64,000 bases of DNA from Henricia sp. BOLD:AAB3569 (Eukaryota > Echinodermata > Asteroidea > Spinulosida > Echinasteridae). Below the pieces are notes generated by a model. It saw nothing but the letters and a program-made list of their open reading frames with translations, did no database searches and had not been told where the DNA came from. The stretch covers positions 1-64,000 of the forward strand of contig JBBELK010001114.1 in the NCBI GenBank assembly GCA_037783545.1, read 5' to 3'. A program made the translations under genes and the position numbers. Of this stretch, positions 26,619 to 40,513 are shown piece by piece. How positions within the stretch are numbered: the stretch's first letter is position 1; each line of letters begins with the position of its first letter.

Positions 26619-27807
26619 GTGCGCAATATAGAGAGTTTAGGGCATGCAAAATTTGAAGTTCGTCGGAACATTTTTCGACCTCCAAATTTGCCGACGTTTG
26701 GACCACACTTTGCTCAAATTGCCGAGCCAAACTGCGGTGCGTTAACGACAGTCCGAATGACTGAGCATGCGCACAACTCAGGAGTACCCCAAAGAGGTGT
26801 GTACAGACAGCCACGGTTTGCGTGAGAGCAGTCAGGAAGCCTCAACCCAGTTTTTTCTAAACTTTGAAATTTCTCTGCCATTTCCCGGCGAAAGTCTGTC
26901 AATTTTTTATGACAAGTGCGCAATATAGAGAGTTTAGGGCATGCAAAATTTGAAGTTCGTCGGAACATTTTTCGACCTCCAAATTTGCCGACATTTGGAC
27001 CACACTTTGACCAAATTGCCGAGCCAAACTGCGGTGCGTTAACGACAGTCTGAATGACTGAGCACGCGCACAACTCAGGAGTACCCCAAAGAGGTGTGTA
27101 CAGACAGCCACGGTTTGCGTGAGAGCAGTCAGGAAGCCTCAACCCAGTTTTTTTCTAAACTTTGAAATTTCTCTGCCATTTCCCGGCGAAAGTCTGTCAA
27201 TTTTGTATGACAAGTGCGCAATATAGAGAGTTTAGGGCATGCAAAATTTGAAGTTCGTCGGAACATTTTTCGACTTCCAAATTTGCCGACGTTTGGACCA
27301 CACTTTGACCAAATTGCCGAGCCAAACTGCGGTGCGTTAACGACAGTCCGAATGACTGAGCATGCGCACAACTCAGGAGTACCCCGAAGAGGTGTGTACA
27401 GACAGCCACGGTTTGCGTGAGAGCAGTCAGGAAGCCTCAACCCAGTTTTTTCTAAACTTTGAAATTTCTCTGCCATTTCCCGGCGAAAGTCTGTCAATTT
27501 TTTATGACAAGTGCGCAATATAGAGAGTTTAGGGCATGCAAAATTTGAAGTTCGTCGGAACATTTTTCGACCTCCAAATTTGCCGACGTTTGGACCACAC
27601 TTTGACCAAATTGCCGAGCCAAACTGCGGTGCGTTAACGACAGTCCGAATGACTGAGCATGCGCACAACTCAGGAGTACCCCAAAGAGGTGTGTACAGAC
27701 AGCCACGGTTTGCGTGAGAGCAGTCAGGAAGCCTCAACCCAGTTTTTTCTAAACTTTGAAATTTCTCTGCCATTTCCCGGCGAAAGTCTGTCAATTTTGT
27801 ATGACAA

Positions 27808-28058
27808 GTGCGCAATATAGAGAGTTTAGGGCATGCACAATTTGAAGTTCGTCGGAACATTTTTCGACCTCAAACTGCGGTGCGTTAACGACAGTCCGAA
27901 TGACTGAGCATGCGCACAACTCAGGAGTACCCTAAAGAGGTGTGTACAGACAGCCACTGTTTGCGTGAGAGCAGTCAGGAAGCCTCAACCCAGTTTTTTC
28001 TAAACTTTGAAATTTCTCTGCCATTTCCCGGCGAAAGTCTGTCAATTTTTTATGACAA
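27808..28058. repeat. 251-bp deleted monomer, copy 3
   Basis: Same 46-bp deletion (junction 27871/27872) with the same GCACAATTT, CCCTAAAG and CCACTGTTT variants. It lies 1440 bp after copy 2, exactly one pentameric block further on. Confidence 0.93.
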
Positions 28059-31031
28059 GTTCGCAATATAGAGAGTTTGGGGCATGCAAAATTTGAAGTT
28101 CGTCGGAACATTTTTCGACCTCCAAATTTGCCGACGTTTGGACCACACTTTGCTCAAATTGCCGAGCCAAACTGCGGTGCGTTAACGACAGTCCGAATGA
28201 CTGAGCATGCGCACAACTCAGGAGTACCCCAAAGAGGTGTGTACAGACAGCCACGGTTTGCGTGAGAGCAGTCAGGAAGCCTCAACCCAGTTTTTTCTAA
28301 ACTTTGAAATTTCTCTGCCATTTCCCGGCGAAAGTCTGTCAATTTTTTATGACAAGTACGCAATATAGAGAGTTTAGGGCATGCAAAATTTGAAGTTCGT
28401 CGGAACATTTTTCGACCTGCAAATTTGCCGACATTTTGACCACACTTTGACCAAATTGCCGAGCCAAACTGCGGTGCGTTAACGACAGTCTGAATGACTG
28501 AGCATGCGCACAACTCAGGAGTACCCCAAAGAGGTGTGTACAGACAGCCACGGTTTGCGTGAGAGCAGTCAGGAAGCCTCAACCCAGTTTTTTCTAAACT
28601 TTGAAATTTCTCTGCCATTTCCCGGCGAAAGTCTGTCAATTTTTTATGACAAGTGCGCAATATAGAGAGTTTAGGGCATGCAAATTTTGAAGTTCGTCGG
28701 AACATTTTTCGACCTCCAAATTTGCCGACGTTTGGACCACACTTTGACCAAATTGCCGAGCCAAACTGCGGTGCGTTAACGACAGTCCGAACGACTGAGC
28801 ATGCGCACAACTCAGGAGTACCCCAAAGAGGTGTTTACAGACAGCCACGGTTTGCGTGAGAGCAGTCAGGAAGCCTCAACCCAGTTTTTTCTAAACTTTG
28901 AAATTTCTCTGCCATTTCCCGGCGAAAGTCTGTCAATTTTTTATGACAAGTGCGCAATATAGAGAGTTTAGGGCATGCAAAATTTGAAGTTCGTCGGAAC
29001 ATTTTTCGACCTCCAAATTTGCCGACGTTTGGACCACACTTTGACCAAATTGCCGAGCCAAACTGCGGTGCGTTAACGACAGTCCGAATGACTGAGCATG
29101 CGCACAACTCAGGAGTACCCTAAAGAGGTGTGTACAGACAGCCACGGTTTGCGTGAGAGCAGTCAGGAAGCCTCAACCCAGTTTTTTTCTAAACTTTGAA
29201 ATTTCTCTGCCATTTCCCGGCGAAAGTCTGTCAATTTTGTATGACAAGTGCGCAATATAGAGAGTTTAGGGCATGCAAAATTTGAAGTTCGTCGGAACAT
29301 TTTTCGACCTCCAAATTTGCCGACGTTTGGACCACACTTTGACCAAATTGCCGAGCCAAACTGCGGTGCGTTAACGACAGTCCGAATGACTGAGCATGCG
29401 CACAACTCAGGAGTACCCCGAAGAGGTGTGTACAGACAGCCACGGTTTGCGTGAGAGCAGTCAGGAAGCCTCAACCCAGTTTTTTCTAAACTTTGAAATT
29501 TCTCTGCCATTTCCCGGCGAAAGTCTGTCAATTTTTTATGACAAGTGCGCAATATAGAGAGTTTAGGGCATGCAAAATTTGAAGTTCGTCGGAACATTTT
29601 TCGACCTCCAAATTTGCCGACGTTTGGACTACACTTTGACCAAATTGCCGAGCCAAACTGCGGTGCGTTAACGACAGTCCGAATGACTGAGCATGCGCAC
29701 AACTCAGGAGTACCCCCAAAGAGGTGTGTACAGACAGCCACGGTTTGCGTGAGAGCAGTCAGGAAGCCTCAACCCAGTTTTTTCTAAACTTTGAAATTTC
29801 TCTGCCATTTCCCGGCGAAAGTCTGTAAATTTGTTTATGACAAGTGCGCAATATAGAGAGTTTAGGGCATGCGAAATTTGAAGTTCGTCGGAACATTTTT
29901 CGACCTCCAAATTTGCCGACGTTTGGACCACACTTTGACCAAATTGCCGAGCCAAACTGCGGTGCGTTAACGACAGTCCGAATGACTGAGCATGCGCACA
30001 ACTCAGGAGTACCCCAAAGAGGTGTGTACAGACAGCCACGGTTTGCGTGAGAGCAGTCAGGAAGCCTCAACCCAGTTTTTTCTAAACTTTGAAATTTCTC
30101 TGCCATTTCCCGGCGAAAGTCTGTCAATTTTTTATGACAAGTGCGCAATATAGAGAGTTCAGGGCATGCAAAATTTGAAGTTCGTCGGAACATTTTTCGA
30201 CCTCCAAATTTGCCGACGTTTGGACCACACTTTGACCAAATTGCCGAGCCAAACTGCGGTGCGTTAACGACAGTCCGAATGACTGAGCATGCGCACAACT
30301 CAGGAGTACCCCAAAGAGGTGTGTACAGACAGCCACGGTTGGCGTGAGAGCAGTCAGGAAGCCTCAACCCAGTTTTTTCTAAACTTTGAAATTTCTCTGC
30401 CATTTCCCGGCGAAAGTCTGTCAATTTGTTATGACAAGTGCGCAATATAGAGAGTTTAGGGAATGCAAAATTTGAAGTTCGTCGGAACATTTTTCGACCT
30501 CCAAATTTGCCGACGTTTGGACCACACTTTGACCAAATTGCCGAGCCAAACTGCGGTGCGTTAACGACAGTCCGAATGACTGAGCATGCGCACAACTCAG
30601 GAGGACCCCAAATAGGTGTGTACAGACAGCCACGGTTTGCGTGAGAGCAGTCAGGAAGCCTCAACCCAGTTTTTTCTAAACTTTGAAATTTCTCTGCCAT
30701 TTCCCGGCGAAAGTCTGTCAATTTTTTATGACAAGTGCGCAATATAGAGAGTTCAGGGCATGCAAAATTTGAAGTTCGTCGGAACATTTTTCGACCTCCA
30801 AATTTGCCGACGTTTGGACCACACTTTTACCAAATTGCCGAGCCAAACTGCGGTGCGTTAACGACAGTCCGAATGACTGAGCATGCGCACAACTCAGGAG
30901 TACACCAAAGAGGTGTGTACAGACAGCCACGGTTTGCGTGAGAGCAGTCAGGAAGCCTCAACCCAGTTTTTTCTAAACTTTGAAATTTCTCTGCCATTTC
31001 CCGGCGAAAGTCTGTCAATTTGTTATGACAA

Positions 31032-32815
31032 GTGCGCAATATAGAGAGTTTAGGGCATGCAAAATTTGAAGTTCGTCGGAACATTTTTCGACCTCCAAAT
31101 TTGCCGACGTTTGGACCACACTTTGACCAAATTGCCGAGCCAAACTGCGGTGCGTTAACGACAGTCCGAATGACTGAGCATGCGCACAACTCAGGAGTAC
31201 CCCAAAGAGGTGTGTACAGACAGCCACGGTTTACGTGAGAGCAGTCAGGAAGCCTCAACCCAGTTTTTTTCTAAACTTTGAAATTTCTCTGCCATTTTCC
31301 GGCGAAAGTCTGTCAATTTGTTATGACAAGTGCGCAATATAGAGAGTTTAGGGCATGCAAAATTTGAAGTTCGTCGGAACATTTTTCGACCTCCAAATTT
31401 GCCGACGTTTGGACCACACTTTGACCAAATTGCCGAGCCAAACTGCGGTGCGTTAACGACAGTCCGAATGACTGAGCATGCGCACAACTCAGGAGTACCC
31501 CAAAGAGGTGTGTACAGACAGCCACGGTTTGCGTGAGAGCAGTCAGGAAGCCTCAACCCAGTTTTTTCTAAACTTTGAAATTTCTCTGCCATTTCCCGGC
31601 GAAAGTCTGTCAATTTTTTATGACAAGTGCGCAATATAGAGAGTTTAGGGCATGCAAAATTTGAAGTTCGTCGGAACATTTTTCGACCTCCAAATTTGCC
31701 GACGTTTGGACCACACTTTGACCAAATTGCCGAGCCAAACTGCGGTGCGTTAACGACAGTCCGAATGACTGAGCATGCGCACAACTCAGGAGTACCCCAA
31801 AGAGGTGTGTACAGACAGCCACGGTTTGCGTGAGAGCAGTCAGGAAGCCTCAACCCAGTTTTTTCTAAACTTTGAAATTTCTCTGCCATTTCCTGGCGAA
31901 AGTCTGTCAATTTTTTATGACAAGTGCGCAATATAGAGAGTTTAGGGCATGCAAAATTTGAAGTTCGTCGGAACATTTTTCGACCTCCAAATTTGCCGAC
32001 GTTTGGACCACACTTTGACCAAATTGCCGAGCCAAACTGCGGTGCGTTAACGACAGTCCGAATGACTGAGCATGCGCACAACTCAGGAGTACCCCAAAGA
32101 GGTGTGTACAGACAGCCACGGTTTACGTGAGAGCAGTCAGGAAGCCTCAACCCAGTTTTTTTCTAAACTTTGAAATTTCTCTGCCATTTTCCGGCGAAAG
32201 TCTGTCAATTTGTTATGACAAGTGCGCAATATAGAGAGTTTAGGGCATGCAAAATTTGAAGTTCGTCGGAACATTTTTCGACCTCCAAATTTGCCGACGT
32301 TTGGACCACACTTTGACCAAATTGCCGAGCCAAACTGCGGTGCGTTAACGACAGTCCGAATGACTGAGCATGCGCACAACTCAGGAGTACCCCAAAGAGG
32401 TGTGTACAGACAGCCACGGTTTGCGTGAGAGCAGTCAGGAAGCCTCAACCCAGTTTTTTCTAAACTTTGAAATTTCTCTGCCATTTCCCGGCGAAAGTCT
32501 GTCAATTTTTTATGACAAGTGCGCAATATAGAGAGTTTAGGGCATGCAAAATTTGAAGTTCGTCGGAACATTTTTCGACCTCCAAATTTGCCGACGTTTG
32601 GACCACACTTTGACCAAATTGCCGAGCCAAACTGCGGTGCGTTAACGACAGTCCGAATGACTGAGCATGCGCACAACTCAGGAGTACCCCAAAGAGGTGT
32701 GTACAGACAGCCACGGTTTGCGTGAGAGCAGTCAGGAAGCCTCAACCCAGTTTTTTCTAAACTTTGAAATTTCTCTGCCATTTCCTGGCGAAAGTCTGTC
32801 AATTTTTTATGACAA
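31032..32815. repeat. Trimeric higher-order repeat, two 892-bp copies
   Basis: Blocks 31032-31923 and 31924-32815 have the same order. First is a TTTACGTG monomer whose tail has 7 T, CATTTTCCGG and TCAATTTGTTATG; next a plain monomer; then a monomer ending in CCTGGCG. I found no difference between them by eye. Parts of the block recur around 34900, 36090 and 38471. Confidence 0.85.
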
Positions 32816-33709
32816 GTGCGCAATATAGAGAGTTTAGGGCATGCAAAATTTGAAGTTCGTCGGAACATTTTTCGACCTCCAAATTTGCCGACGTTTGGAC
32901 CACACTTTGACCAAATTGCCGAGCCAAACTGCGGTGCGTTAACGACAGTCCGAATGACTGAGCATGCGCACAACTCAGGAGTACCCCAAAGAGGTGTGTA
33001 CAGACAGCCACGGTTTGCGTGAGAGCAGTCAGGAAGCCTCAACCCAGTTTTTTCTAAACTTTGAAATTTCTCTGCCATTTCCCGGCGAAAGTCTGTCAAT
33101 TTTTTTATGACAAGTGCGCAATATAGAGAGTTCAGGGCATGCAAAATTTGAAGTTCGTCGGAACATTTTTCGACCTCCAAATTTGCCGACGTTTGGACCA
33201 CACTTTGACCAAATTGCCGAGCCAAACTGCGGTGCGTTAACGACAGTCCGAATGACTGAGCATGCGCACAACTCAGGAGTACCCCAAAGAGGTGTGTACA
33301 GACAGCCACGGTTTGCGTGAGAGCGGTCAGGAAGCCTCAACCCAGTTTTTTTCTAAACTTTGAAATTTCTCTGCCATTTCCCGGCGAAAGTCTGTCAATT
33401 TTTTATGACAAGTGCGCAATATAGAGAGTTTAGGGCATGCAAAATTTGAAGTTCGTCGGAACATTTTTCGACCTCCAAATTTGCCGACGTTTGGACCACA
33501 CTTTGACCAAATTGCCGAGCCAAACTGCGGTGCGTTAACGACAGTCCGAATGACTGAGCATGCGCACAACTCAGGAGTACCCCAAAGAGGTGTGTACAGA
33601 CAGCCACGGTTTGCGTGAGAGCGGTCAGGAAGCCTCAACCCAGTTTTTTTCTAAACTTTGAAATTTCTCTGCCATTTCCCGGCGAAAGTCTGTCAATTTT
33701 TTATGACAA

Positions 33710-34602
33710 GTGCGCAATATAGAGAGTTTAGGGCATGCAAAATTTGAAGTTCGTCGGAACATTTTTCGACCTCCAAATTTGCCGACGTTTGGACCACACT
33801 TTGACCAAATTGCCGAGCCAAACTGCGGTGCGTTAACGACAGTCCGAATGACTGAGCATGCGCACAACTCAGGAGTACCCCAAAGAGGTGTGTACAGACA
33901 GCCACGGTTTGCGTGAGAGCAGTCAGGAAGCCTCAACCCAGTTTTTTCTAAACTTTGAAATGTCTCTGCCATTTCCCGGCGAAAGTCTGTCAATTTTTTA
34001 TGACAAGTGCGCAATATAGAGAGTTCAGGGCATGCAAAATTTGAAGTTCGTCGGAACATTTTTCGACCTCCAAATTTGCCGACGTTTGGACCACACTTTG
34101 ACCAAATTGCCGAGCCAAACTGCGGCGCGTTAACGACAGTCCGAATGACTGAGCATGCGCACAACTCAGGAGTACCCCAAAGAGGTGTGTACAGACACCC
34201 ACGGTTTGCGTGAGAGCAGTCAGGAAGCCTCAACCCAGTTTTTTCTAAACTTTGAAATTTCTCTGCCATTTCCCGGCGAAAGTCTGTCAATTTTTTATGA
34301 CAAGTGCGCAATATAGAGAGTTTAGGGGCATGCACAATTTGAAGTTCGTCGGAACATTTTTCGACCTCCAAATTTGCCGACGTTTGGACCACACTTTGAC
34401 CAAATTGCCGAGCCAAACTGCGGTGCGTTAACGACAGTCCGAATGACTGAGCATGCGCACAACTCAGGAGTACCCCAAAGAGGTGTGTACAGACAGCCAC
34501 GGTTTGCGTGAGAGCGGTCAGGAAGCCTCAACCCAGTTTTTTTCTAAACTTTGAAATTTCTCTGCCATTTCCCGGCGAAAGTCTGTCAATTTTTTATGAC
34601 AA
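33710..34602. repeat. Marker trimer cassette, copy 1
   Basis: Three linked monomers: one ending in GAAATGTCTC; one with GTTCAGGG, GCGGCGCG and ACACCCACGG; one with GGGGCATGCACAATTT, GAGCGGTC and a 7-T tract. The set recurs as a unit three more times. Confidence 0.85.
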
Positions 34603-36981
34603 GTGCGCAATATAGAGAGTTTAGGGCATGCAAAATTTGAAGTTCGTCGGAACATTTTTCGACCTCCAAATTTGCCGACGTTTGGACCACACTTTGACCA
34701 AATTGCCGAGCCAAACTGCGGTGCGTTAACGACAGTCCGAATGACTGAGCATGCGCACAACTCAGGAGTACCCCAAAGAGGTGTGTACAGACAGCCACGG
34801 TTTGCGTGAGAGCAGTCAGGAAGCCTCAACCCAGTTTTTTCTAAACTTTGAAATTTCTCTGCCATTTCCTGGCGAAAGTCTGTCAATTTTTTATGACAAG
34901 TGCGCAATATAGAGAGTTTAGGGCATGCAAAATTTGAAGTTCGTCGGAACATTTTTCGACCTCCAAATTTGCCGACGTTTGGACCACACTTTGACCAAAT
35001 TGCCGAGCCAAACTGCGGTGCGTTAACGACAGTCCGAATGACTGAGCATGCGCACAACTCAGGAGTACCCCAAAGAGGTGTGTACAGACAGCCACGGTTT
35101 ACGTGAGAGCAGTCAGGAAGCCTCAACCCAGTTTTTTTCTAAACTTTGAAATTTCTCTGCCATTTTCCGGCGAAAGTCTGTCAATTTGTTATGACAAGTG
35201 CGCAATATAGAGAGTTTAGGGCATGCAAAATTTGAAGTTCGTCGGAACATTTTTCGACCTCCAAATTTGCCGACGTTTGGACCACACTTTGACCAAATTG
35301 CCGAGCCAAACTGCGGTGCGTTAACGACAGTCCGAATGACTGAGCATGCGCACAACTCAGGAGTACCCCAAAGAGGTGTGTACAGACAGCCACGGTTTGC
35401 GTGAGAGCAGTCAGGAAGCCTCAACCCAGTTTTTTCTAAACTTTGAAATTTCTCTGCCATTTCCCGGCGAAAGTCTGTCAATTTTTTATGACAAGTGCGC
35501 AATATAGAGAGTTTAGGGCATGCAAAATTTGAAGTTCGTCGGAACATTTTTCGACCTCCAAATTTGCCGACGTTTGGACCACACTTTGACCAAATTGCCG
35601 AGCCAAACTGCGGTGCGTTAACGACAGTCCGAATGACTGAGCATGCGCACAACTCAGGAGTACCCCAAAGAGGTGTGTACAGACAGCCACGGTTTGCGTG
35701 AGAGCGGTCAGGAAGCCTCAACCCAGTTTTTTTCTAAACTTTGAAATTTCTCTGCCATTTCCCGGCGAAAGTCTGTCAATTTTTTATGACAAGTGCGCAA
35801 TATAGAGAGTTTAGGGCATGCAAAATTTGAAGTTCGTCGGAACATTTTTCGACCTCCAAATTTGCCGACGTTTGGACCACACTTTGACCAAATTGCCGAG
35901 CCAAACTGCGGTGCGTTAACGACAGTCCGAATGACTGAGCATGCGCACAACTCAGGAGTACCCCAAAGAGGTGTGTACAGACAGCCACGGTTTGCGTGAG
36001 AGCAGTCAGGAAGCCTCAACCCAGTTTTTTCTAAACTTTGAAATTTCTCTGCCATTTCCTGGCGAAAGTCTGTCAATTTTTTATGACAAGTGCGCAATAT
36101 AGAGAGTTTAGGGCATGCAAAATTTGAAGTTCGTCGGAACATTTTTCGACCTCCAAATTTGCCGACGTTTGGACCACACTTTGACCAAATTGCCGAGCCA
36201 AACTGCGGTGCGTTAACGACAGTCCGAATGACTGAGCATGCGCACAACTCAGGAGTACCCCAAAGAGGTGTGTACAGACAGCCACGGTTTACGTGAGAGC
36301 AGTCAGGAAGCCTCAACCCAGTTTTTTTCTAAACTTTGAAATTTCTCTGCCATTTTCCGGCGAAAGTCTGTCAATTTGTTATGACAAGTGCGCAATATAG
36401 AGAGTTTAGGGCATGCAAAATTTGAAGTTCGTCGGAACATTTTTCGACCTCCAAATTTGCCGACGTTTGGACCACACTTTGACCAAATTGCCGAGCCAAA
36501 CTGCGGTGCGTTAACGACAGTCCGAATGACTGAGCATGCGCACAACTCAGGAGTACCCCAAAGAGGTGTGTACAGACAGCCACGGTTTGCGTGAGAGCAG
36601 TCAGGAAGCCTCAACCCAGTTTTTTCTAAACTTTGAAATTTCTCTGCCATTTCCCGGCGAAAGTCTGTCAATTTTTTATGACAAGTGCGCAATATAGAGA
36701 GTTTAGGGCATGCACAATTTGAAGTTCGTCGGAACATTTTTCGACCTCCAAATTTGCCGACGTTTGGACCACACTTTGACCAAATTGCCGAGCCAAACTG
36801 CGGTGCGTTAACGACAGTCCGAATGACTGAGCATGCGCACAACTCAGGAGTACCCCAAAGAGGTGTGTACAGACAGCCACGGTTTGCGTGAGAGCAGTCA
36901 GGAAGCCTCAACCCAGTTTTTTCTAAACTTTGAAATTTCTCTGCCATTTCCTGGCGAAAGTCTGTCAATTTTTTATGACAA

Positions 36982-37875
36982 GTGCGCAATATAGAGAGTT
37001 TAGGGCATGCAAAATTTGAAGTTCGTCGGAACATTTTTCGACCTCCAAATTTGCCGACGTTTGGACCACACTTTGACCAAATTGCCGAGCCAAACTGCGG
37101 TGCGTTAACGACAGTCCGAATGACTGAGCATGCGCACAACTCAGGAGTACCCCCAAAGAGGTGTGTACAGACAGCCACGGTTTGCGTGAGAGCAGTCAGG
37201 AAGCCTCAACCCAGTTTTTTCTAAACTTTGAAATGTCTCTGCCATTTCCCGGCGAAAGTCTGTCAATTTTTTATGACAAGTGCGCAATATAGAGAGTTCA
37301 GGGCATGCAAAATTTGAAGTTCGTCGGAACATTTTTCGACCTCCAAATTTGCCGACGTTTGGACCACACTTTGACCAAATTGCCGAGCCAAACTGCGGCG
37401 CGTTAACGACAGTCCGAATGACTGAGCATGCGCACAACTCAGGAGTACCCCAAAGAGGTGTGTACAGACACCCACGGTTTGCGTGAGAGCAGTCAGGAAG
37501 CCTCAACCCAGTTTTTTCTAAACTTTGAAATTTCTCTGCCATTTCCCGGCGAAAGTCTGTCAATTTTTTATGACAAGTGCGCAATATAGAGAGTTTAGGG
37601 GCATGCACAATTTGAAGTTCGTCGGAACATTTTTCGACCTCCAAATTTGCCGACGTTTGGACCACACTTTGACCAAATTGCCGAACCAAAGTGCGGTGCG
37701 TTAACGACAGTCCGAATGACTGAGCATGCGCACAACTCAGGAGTACCCCAAAGAGGTGTGTACAGACAGCCACGGTTTGCGTGAGAGCGGTCAGGAAGCC
37801 TCAACCCAGTTTTTTTCTAAACTTTGAAATTTCTCTGCCATTTCCCGGCGAAAGTCTGTCAATTTTTTATGACAA
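36982..37875. repeat. Marker trimer cassette, copy 2
   Basis: Same three linked monomers as at 33710, 3273 bp further on. Private changes are GTACCCCCAAAG in the first monomer (one extra C, making 894 bp) and GAACCAAAGTGCGG in the third. Confidence 0.85.
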
Positions 37876-39363
37876 GTGCGCAATATAGAGAGTTTAGGGC
37901 ATGCAAAATTTGAAGTTCGTCGGAACATTTTTCGACCTCCAAATTTGCCGACGTTTGGACCACACTTTGACCAAATTGCCGAGCCAAACTGCGGTGCGTT
38001 AACGACAGTCCGAATGACTGAGCATGCGCACAACTCAGGAGTACCCCAAAGAGGTGTGTACAGACAGCCACGGTTTGCGTGAGAGCGGTCAGGAAGCCTC
38101 AACCCAGTTTTTTTCTAAACTTTGAAATTTCTCTGCCATTTCCCGGCGAAAGTCTGTCAATTTTTTATGACAAGTGCGCAATATAGAGAGTTTAGGGCAT
38201 GCAAAATTTGAAGTTCGTCGGAACATTTTTCGACCTCCAAATTTGCCGACGTTTGGACCACACTTTGACCAAATTGCCGAGCCAAACTGCGGTGCGTTAA
38301 CGACAGTCCGAATGACTGAGCATGCGCACAACTCAGGAGTACCCCAAAGAGGTGTGTACAGACAGCCACGGTTTGCGTGAGAGCAGTCAGGAAGCCTCAA
38401 CCCAGTTTTTTCTAAACTTTGAAATTTCTCTGCCATTTCCTGGCGAAAGTCTGTCAATTTTTTATGACAAGTGCGCAATATAGAGAGTTTAGGGCATGCA
38501 AAATTTGAAGTTCGTCGGAACATTTTTCGACCTCCAAATTTGCCGACGTTTGGACCACACTTTGACCAAATTGCCGAGCCAAACTGCGGTGCGTTAACGA
38601 CAGTCCGAATGACTGAGCATGCGCACAACTCAGGAGTACCCCAAAGAGGTGTGTACAGACAGCCACGGTTTACGTGAGAGCAGTCAGGAAGCCTCAACCC
38701 AGTTTTTTTCTAAACTTTGAAATTTCTCTGCCATTTTCCGGCGAAAGTCTGTCAATTTGTTATGACAAGTGCGCAATATAGAGAGTTTAGGGCATGCAAA
38801 ATTTGAAGTTCGTCGGAACATTTTTCGACCTCCAAATTTGCCGACGTTTGGACCACACTTTGACCAAATTGCCGAGCCAAACTGCGGTGCGTTAACGACA
38901 GTCCGAATGACTGAGCATGCGCACAACTCAGGAGTACCCCAAAGAGGTGTGTACAGACAGCCACGGTTTGCGTGAGAGCGGTCAGGAAGCCTCAACCCAG
39001 TTTTTTTCTAAACTTTGAAATTTCTCTGCCATTTCCCGGCGAAAGTCTGTCAATTTTTTATGACAAGTGCGCAATATAGAGAGTTTAGGGCATGCAAAAT
39101 TTGAAGTTCGTCGGAACATTTTTCGACCTCCAAATTTGCCGACGTTTGGACCACACTTTGACCAAATTGCCGAGCCAAACTGCGGTGCGTTAACGACAGT
39201 CCGAATGACTGAGCATGCGCACAACTCAGGAGTACCCCAAAGAGGTGTGTACAGACAGCCACGGTTTGCGTGAGAGCGGTCAGGAAGCCTCAACCCAGTT
39301 TTTTCTAAACTTTGAAATTTCTCTGCCATTTCCCGGCGAAAGTCTGTCAATTTTTTATGACAA

Positions 39364-40256
39364 GTGCGCAATATAGAGAGTTTAGGGCATGCAAAATTTG
39401 AAGTTCGTCGGAACATTTTTCGACCTCCAAATTTGCCGACGTTTGGACCACACTTTGACCAAATTGCCGAGCCAAACTGCGGTGCGTTAACGACAGTCCG
39501 AATGACTGAGCATGCGCACAACTCAGGAGTACCCCAAAGAGGTGTGTACAGACAGCCACGGTTTGCGTGAGAGCAGTCAGGAAGCCTCAACCCAGTTTTT
39601 TCTAAACTTTGAAATGTCTCTGCCATTTCCCGGCGAAAGTCTGTCAATTTTTTATGACAAGTGCGCAATATAGAGAGTTCAGGGCATGCAAAATTTGAAG
39701 TTCGTCGGAACATTTTTCGACCTCCAAATTTGCCGACGTTTGGACCACACTTTGACCAAATTGCCGAGCCAAACTGCGGCGCGTTAACGACAGTCCGAAT
39801 GACTGAGCATGCGCACAACTCAGGAGTACCCCAAAGAGGTGTGTACAGACACCCACGGTTTGCGTGAGAGCAGTCAGGAAGCCTCAACCCAGTTTTTTCT
39901 AAACTTTGAAATTTCTCTGCCATTTCCCGGCGAAAGTCTGTCAATTTTTTATGACAAGTGCGCAATATAGAGAGTTTAGGGGCATGCACAATTTGAAGTT
40001 CGTCGGAACATTTTTCGACCTCCAAATTTGCCGACTTTTGGACCACACTTTGACCAAATTGCCGAGCCAAACTGCGGTGCGTTAACGACAGTCCGAATGA
40101 CTGAGCATGCGCACAACTCAGGAGTACCCCAAAGAGGTGTGTACAGACAGCCACGGTTTGCGTGAGAGCGGTCAGGAAGCCTCAACCCAGTTTTTTTCTA
40201 AACTTTGAAATTTCTCTGCCATTTCCCGGCGAAAGTCTGTCAATTTTTTATGACAA
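39364..40256. repeat. Marker trimer cassette, copy 3
   Basis: Same cassette, 2381 or 2382 bp after copy 2 depending on the reference base. The third monomer has a private CGACTTTTGG. It runs directly into the 1150-bp tandem duplication. Confidence 0.85.
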
Positions 40257-40513
40257 GTGCGCAATATAGAGAGTTTAGGGCATGCAAAATTTGAAGTTCG
40301 TCGGAACATTTTTCGACCTCCAAATTTGCCGACGTTTGGACCACACTTTGACCAAATTGCCGAGCCAAACTGCGGTGCGTTAACGACAGTCCGAATGACT
40401 GAGCATGCGCACAACTCAGGAGTACCCCAAAGAGGTGTGTACAGACAGCCACGGTTTGCGTGAGAAATTTCTCTGCCATTTCCCGGCGAAAGTCTGTCAA
40501 TTTTTTATGACAA
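40257..40513. repeat. 257-bp monomer with 40-bp deletion, copy 1
   Basis: Consensus bases 210-249 are missing, including the first T tract, so GCGTGAGA joins AATTTCTCTG at 40465/40466. Only the dinucleotide GA is shared by the two breakpoints. Confidence 0.92.

Larger units (their letters stand above)
25772..28652. repeat. Pentameric higher-order repeat, two tandem copies
   Basis: Two blocks, 25772-27213 (1442 bp) and 27214-28652 (1439 bp), have the same monomer order: CCCGAAGAGG type; plain type ending in TCAATTTTGTATG; 46-bp-deleted type; GCTCAAATTG type; GACATT(T)GG plus CAGTCTGAATG type. They are not identical. Copy 2 has private changes such as CGACTTCC, AAGTTCGC, AAGTACGC and GACCTGC, so the duplication is older than the nearly exact ones further right. 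Confidence 0.85.
17494..28949. repeat. 297-bp satellite array with linked variant monomers
   Basis: Monomers here carry recurring diagnostic substitutions in set orders: TCAATTTTGTATG before the monomer start, GCTCAAATTG, GACATTTGG with CAGTCTGAATG, CCCGAAGAGG with CCACAGTTT, and CAGCTACGG. The order is partly repeated. The run starting at 22549 (plain, GACATTTGG, plain, CCCGAAG, 7-T, 46-bp-deleted) recurs at 24881, 2332 bp on. Linked variants recurring at intervals of several monomers are the signature of higher-order repeats formed by block-wise unequal exchange. No gene is present. Confidence 0.92.
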
